A stretch of 64,000 bases of DNA from Granulicella aggregans (GTDB taxonomy: Bacteria > Acidobacteriota > Terriglobia > Terriglobales > Acidobacteriaceae). Both the position numbers and the translations under genes were made by a program. The number at the start of each line of letters is the position of its first letter. The stretch's first letter is position 1. Shown in pieces: positions 60,600 through 64,000 of the stretch. The notes beneath the pieces are model-generated. The model did no database searches and had not been told where the DNA came from. It saw nothing but the letters and a program-made list of their open reading frames with translations. The stretch is from NCBI RefSeq assembly GCF_014203275.1, contig NZ_JACHIP010000002.1:806001-870000 (forward strand), read 5' to 3'.

Positions 60600-61592
60600 A
60601 TGATCTCGAACCGCTGGATCGCGCTGCGCAAGGAAAACTGGAGCCGCCTCGAAATGCTGCTGCAGCAGATCGAATCGGGTGGTCTGAAGGTGCTGTCCGG
60701 CGATGAACTGCGCGACCTCGGCTTGCTCTATCGACAAGCCGCAGCCGATCTCTCCGCTGCCCGCGCCGACGACGCCTCCCGCACACTCGAAGCGTACCTT
60801 AACAAGCTGGTGAGCCGGGCACATAATTTCGTGTATTCCGGCCGACGGTTGAATGGCCGCGCCATCTGGCAGTTCTTCGCGGTTGGATACCCCCGGCTGT
60901 TCCGGCAACTCTTCCCCTACACGGCGGTGGCCCTGCTCATCTTTCTCGCTGGTGGAGTGCTTGGCGCGATCCTGACCGCAGTCCGACCGAACTTCATGCA
61001 TGCTATGCTCGGGCCGCAGATGGTCGATACGATCGAGCATCACAAGATGTGGACCGACTCGATCCTGTCCGCCAAGCCCCAAGCCTCCAGCGCCATCATG
61101 ACCAACAACATCGGCGTCTGCTTCACCACCTTCGCGGGTGGCATCTTTGCCGGTCTTGGCACTATCTGGCTTCTCTTTCAGAACGGGCTTTCGATGGGCG
61201 TCATCAGCACGGCCTGCGGCCAGCATCACATGGCCTTGAGCATATGGAGTTTCGTCGCGGCCCATGGGGCGCTGGAGTTGCCGAGCATCTTCATCTCCGG
61301 CGGAGCGGGACTGCGGCTGGCGACGGGACTGCTCTTCCCCGGCATGGTGCGCCGCAAGGACGCGCTGGCGCTGGCTGGCGGCGAGTCGATCCGTCTGCTT
61401 GCGGGGACGATCCCCATGCTGACGATAGCCGGAATTCTCGAGGCCTTCCTATCGCCCTCGGGCGCACCCGTGGCGTTGAAGTTCTCCGTCTGCGCTCTCC
61501 TGCTCGTCGGACTATCGTTCTGGCTCAGCGAAGGTGGGCGAACGACGCCGATCCGCACGGAGTCTAGTGAAGCGGTTAAGGCTATGGCGTAA
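60600..61592 (+). CDS. SpoIIM-like membrane protein (DUF95)
   Basis: A 330-residue protein with an N-terminal cytoplasmic helical part (MISNRWIALRKENWSRLEML, typical start) and about six membrane helices. The conserved NNIGVCFTTFAGGIFAGLGT and HGALELPSIFISGGAGLRLA belong to the stage II sporulation M family. In non-sporulating bacteria it pairs with RDD and MoxR/DUF58 genes. ATG at 60600 is chosen because the conserved sequence begins there; ribosome site weak. Confidence 0.86.
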   Translation: MISNRWIALRKENWSRLEMLLQQIESGGLKVLSGDELRDLGLLYRQAAADLSAARADDASRTLEAYLNKLVSRAHNFVYSGRRLNGRAIWQFFAVGYPRLFRQLFPYTAVALLIFLAGGVLGAILTAVRPNFMHAMLGPQMVDTIEHHKMWTDSILSAKPQASSAIMTNNIGVCFTTFAGGIFAGLGTIWLLFQNGLSMGVISTACGQHHMALSIWSFVAAHGALELPSIFISGGAGLRLATGLLFPGMVRRKDALALAGGESIRLLAGTIPMLTIAGILEAFLSPSGAPVALKFSVCALLLVGLSFWLSEGGRTTPIRTESSEAVKAMA

Positions 61593-61636
61593 GCATCAAA
61601 CGGTCAGGATCAATCTTTTCGAAGTAAGGAGTACTC

Positions 61637-62347
61637 ATGCATATCGTCTGCAAGATCGCCGCCGGAGTTGGACTGGGCCTCATGGTTGGACATCTGTTTG
61701 CACAGGTGCCCGCGTCCTCTCCCGACTGGCCGCAACTGGCACACTATCAAGCGGACAATGCCGCACTGGCAGCACCTGAGCCCGGCGAGCAGCGCGTAGT
61801 TTTCTACGGAGACTCCATCACCAATGCCTGGGGTCTCGTTGCTAATACCTTCGCTTTCTTCCGGGGCAAGCCTTACGTTAATCGTGGCATCGGCGGGCAG
61901 ACGACGCCACAGATGCTGGTGCGTTTCGAGCAGGATGTCGTCCACCTGCATCCGGCGGTGGTCGTCATCCTTGCGGGGACAAATGATATCGCCGGGAACA
62001 CCGGCCCTTCCACGCCAGCGATGATCGAAGACAACTTCCGCGCGATGACGGCCATAGCTCGACAGAACGGCATTAAGGTGGTGCTGGCTTCGATTACGCC
62101 GGCGTTCAGCTATCCGTGGAAGCCGGGCATCGAGCCGGTCGCTACCATCCGCGAAGTGAACGGGTGGCTGAGCGACTTCTGTGCGGTGCAAAAGTTCGTC
62201 TACCTGGACTATTACTCCGCTCTGGTAGATGAGAAGGGCGCGATGAAGCCGGGGCTGTCAAAGGACGGCGTACATCCCACCGCAGCGGGATACGCCATCA
62301 TGGCGCCGCTTGCGGAGGCTGCCATCGCGAAGGCATTGGCAAAGTAA
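61637..62347 (+). CDS. Secreted SGNH/GDSL hydrolase
   Basis: A 236-residue esterase-like protein. Signal peptide IAAGVGLGLMVGHLFAQ. Block I Ser in VVFYGDSITNAWG, block II Gly in GIGGQTTPQ, block III Asn in ILAGTNDIAG and block V Asp-His in DGVHPTAAGY are all present. It probably deacetylates or hydrolyses carbohydrate esters. It follows the SpoIIM-like gene by 44 bases and is convergent with the DUF58 gene, with 15 bases between. Confidence 0.93.
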   Translation: MHIVCKIAAGVGLGLMVGHLFAQVPASSPDWPQLAHYQADNAALAAPEPGEQRVVFYGDSITNAWGLVANTFAFFRGKPYVNRGIGGQTTPQMLVRFEQDVVHLHPAVVVILAGTNDIAGNTGPSTPAMIEDNFRAMTAIARQNGIKVVLASITPAFSYPWKPGIEPVATIREVNGWLSDFCAVQKFVYLDYYSALVDEKGAMKPGLSKDGVHPTAAGYAIMAPLAEAAIAKALAK

Positions 62348-62362
62348 GACAACGCGCAGCGC

Positions 62363-63778
62363 TCAGATCAGCCCCTGTGCCTTGACCTCGAGATACTTGG
62401 TGATCGCGGCTGCTCCGACTTCGCCTGGGGTCGTCTCGACTACAAGCACGCCCTGTTGACGCAGCTTTAGGATGGCTGTTCTACGCCGCTCAAGGATCTC
62501 CTGCGCCGCAGTCGATGCGAACATCTCTTCCACGTTCTTTGGCTCGCGCGTGCTGAGCGCTTCCAGCTCCGGATGCTGCAGCAGGACAAGCACGACTAGG
62601 TGGCGGCGCACGAGTTCGGAGGCCGCAGTGACGACTTCCGGACGACCGACGCTGTCCGCCATCTCCGTGACCCAAAGGACCAGGCCTCTGCGGCGCTGCA
62701 GATTCTTTAGGCGTGAGACAGCGTTGAGATGATTCGCCTCCGACCGCTCGCCTTTAGTCTGTGAGAGCAGATCAATCATGATGCGCAGATGCGACGGGCC
62801 ATTGCCCGGAAGTAGTTGCTGCTGGATGGCTCGGCCGTAGGTTAGCAGCGCGAATTTGTCTCCTGAGCTGGAGATCACCTGGGCCAGCATGAGAGCGGCT
62901 GTGGCGGCCTGGTCGAGTTGCGTGACGATCAGGTCCTGCTGGCCGGAGCCACACTTCAATTCGAAGGCGGTTCGCGAGAGGCGGCCGGCATCGATGATGA
63001 GCCAGACCTGCTGGCTGCGCTCTGCCGTGAACTGCCTCGTTATCAGCTTGGCGCGGCGCGCGGTCGCGGTCCACGAGATGTTGCGAAGCTCGTCGCCGCG
63101 TTGGTAGTCACGCAGGCTTTCAAACTCACGGCCGATGCCGCGCAGGCGCAGGCGGCGCTTCTGCAGCTCAATCTGCCGGGCCCGCATGAGGTAGAGCTCT
63201 GTGTCGGAAGCACCTTGTTCGGACGAGGGGAAGATGCGGATCTTCTGTTCGCAGTCGCAGACGGCCCATCGCTCGATCAGCCCCAGAGCACCTTTGCAGC
63301 GCAGATAAATCCTGCCCAGATCGACATCTCCACGTTCGCGTGGAGTGACCGTAATGGACGCTCTGGCCGCATCGCGGGGAAACGCCGTCAAGGTCACGGT
63401 TCTCGGAGTTTCGATGAGCGCGGGGTGCAGATCATCTGTAACTGAAATGGTTACAACTGTATTCGACTCCTGAACGACCTCAAATTCGATCTCGGTAGCC
63501 TGGCCAATCGCGGGCGAGTGAACGAAACGACGCGAGACAACGATCTTCGCCGGGGAGGGCAGGCGCGCACCGTCGACAAAGATAAGCAGCGCGATGAGTC
63601 CGTCCCACGCAAGCATGATCCAGAGGCGATGCGGGTGAAAGAACTCCGGCACGGAGAACAGCAGCCCCGCAAGCAGGAGCCACAGCCCGCGGGCCGTGAT
63701 GCCAAAGCCCACGACGCGGCCCATGCGGCCAAACGTTCGGCCCTTCGCCGAGATCTGCTGCGGTATGAGCGTTTGCAT
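62363..63778 (-). CDS. DUF58 domain protein
   Basis: A 471-residue protein. Two membrane helices lie near the N-terminus (ITARGLWLLLAGLLFSVPEF and LWIMLAWDGLIALLIFVDGA). The DUF58 core includes RGIGREFESLRDYQRGDELR and ISWTATARRAKLITRQFTAE. A von Willebrand A-like fold follows (VWLIIDAGRLSRT). DUF58 proteins act with MoxR AAA+ ATPases, and the MoxR-like gene ends 6 bases before this start. Confidence 0.9.
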   Translation of the reverse strand: MQTLIPQQISAKGRTFGRMGRVVGFGITARGLWLLLAGLLFSVPEFFHPHRLWIMLAWDGLIALLIFVDGARLPSPAKIVVSRRFVHSPAIGQATEIEFEVVQESNTVVTISVTDDLHPALIETPRTVTLTAFPRDAARASITVTPRERGDVDLGRIYLRCKGALGLIERWAVCDCEQKIRIFPSSEQGASDTELYLMRARQIELQKRRLRLRGIGREFESLRDYQRGDELRNISWTATARRAKLITRQFTAERSQQVWLIIDAGRLSRTAFELKCGSGQQDLIVTQLDQAATAALMLAQVISSSGDKFALLTYGRAIQQQLLPGNGPSHLRIMIDLLSQTKGERSEANHLNAVSRLKNLQRRRGLVLWVTEMADSVGRPEVVTAASELVRRHLVVLVLLQHPELEALSTREPKNVEEMFASTAAQEILERRRTAILKLRQQGVLVVETTPGEVGAAAITKYLEVKAQGLI

Positions 63779-63784
63779 CGCTAT

Positions 63785-64000
63785 CTACTTCGGTACCGGC
63801 GTGGCTGAAAGGAGGTCAGCGACGACGCGGTCGGTGTCGAAGCCTTCGAGCTCGGCCTCGGGCCGGAGCACGAGGCGATGCCGCAGGACAGGTCGCGCGG
63901 CATCTTTCACGTCGTCCGGGATGAGGAAATCGCGACCCTCTTTCGCCGCGAAGGCCTTGGCTACGAGCAGTAGACTCGCCGAAGCGCGCGGCGATGCACC
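63785..64000 (-). CDS. MoxR-family AAA+ ATPase, C-terminal part only
   Basis: Only the last 71 residues lie in the window. GASPRASASLLLVAKAFAAK...RDFLIPDDVKDAA and LRHRLVLRPEAELEGF match the lid domain of MoxR ATPases. The stop is 6 bases before the DUF58 gene, so the two form an operon on the minus strand. The start and ATPase core lie beyond the right edge. Confidence 0.9.
   Translation of the reverse strand, partial: GASPRASASLLLVAKAFAAKEGRDFLIPDDVKDAARPVLRHRLVLRPEAELEGFDTDRVVADLLSATPVPK

Noticed and set aside
1..64000. tRNA, rRNA, CRISPR arrays, insertion sequences and phage genes
   Set aside because: No T-loop or cloverleaf, no regularly spaced direct repeats and no transposase or integrase motifs were found by reading; a covariance-model or profile search could still find a small RNA.

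Overview
The window looks like chromosomal DNA from a Gram-negative, GC-rich soil bacterium. The most likely source is an acidobacterium of the Terriglobia type (Granulicella, Terriglobus or Edaphobacter-like). This is inferred from gene style, not from any search. The evidence is an outer-membrane assembly protein (BamA), lipid A enzyme LpxI, a large TonB-dependent receptor with an N-terminal carboxypeptidase-like regulatory domain, a sedolisin with Ig-like tail repeats, several secreted glycoside hydrolases, and short dispersed repeats of the 'ccttcgactgcg...cttcgctcaggatgacgg' kind. No rRNA, tRNA, CRISPR array, transposase, prophage or plasmid gene was seen. Genes are tightly packed and no gene-free gap exceeds about 250 bases.

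Layout. 1-9.4 kb: a truncated di-heme cytochrome c peroxidase-like lipoprotein, a sedolisin, a small P-loop kinase-like protein, an EF-P paralogue of the YeiP/EfpL type, a small secreted Gly/Ser/Thr-rich protein, RuvX, LpxI, a secreted peroxiredoxin and a histone-H1-like acidic/lysine-rich protein. 9.6-15.5 kb: envelope genes (MltD-like transglycosylase, BamA), a CPXCG zinc-ribbon protein and a small membrane protein. 15.0-18.7 kb (minus): a translationally coupled run of a molybdopterin oxidoreductase, a PLP dehydratase and a membrane protein. 18.7-26.8 kb: a TMEM175-type channel, ribosome recycling factor, lipoyl synthase, a membrane-anchored LuxR regulator beside a DUF4199 protein, a small membrane/cytochrome c cluster, and PBP4 (DacB). 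26.9-32.5 kb: FolP, DUF2278, RmuC, AcpP-FabF and a cobalamin adenosyltransferase. 32.6-35.2 kb: a DyP peroxidase coupled to two paralogous proteins of unknown function. 35.4-40.5 kb: a small His/Cys protein, a TonB receptor and a MASE1-PAS-GGDEF diguanylate cyclase. 40.7-43.3 kb: nucleoside hydrolase, DUF3606 and ornithine aminotransferase.

43.4-52.9 kb is the clearest functional unit. It is a locus for fucosylated glycans: a LacI regulator, a sialate-O-acetylesterase-like enzyme, a GH29 fucosidase, a zinc dehydrogenase overlapping it by 4 bases, a FucP symporter and a GH95 fucosidase. Together they could deacetylate and defucosylate a glycan in the periplasm, import L-fucose and begin oxidising it. 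52.9-64 kb: a DUF4139 protein, a secreted protein with a metalloprotease-like HExxE motif, a divergent SDR/ArsR pair with a perfect 9+9 palindrome between them, a Tat-exported GH1 enzyme, and the RDD / SpoIIM-like / DUF58 / MoxR set, which ends at the right edge.

Best candidates for something undescribed: the DyP-peroxidase cassette with its two paralogous partners, the bipartite acidic/H1-like protein, the roughly 150-base repeat found twice downstream or upstream of genes (one copy forming the end of a coding region), and the tandem of related membrane proteins around a cytochrome c lipoprotein.
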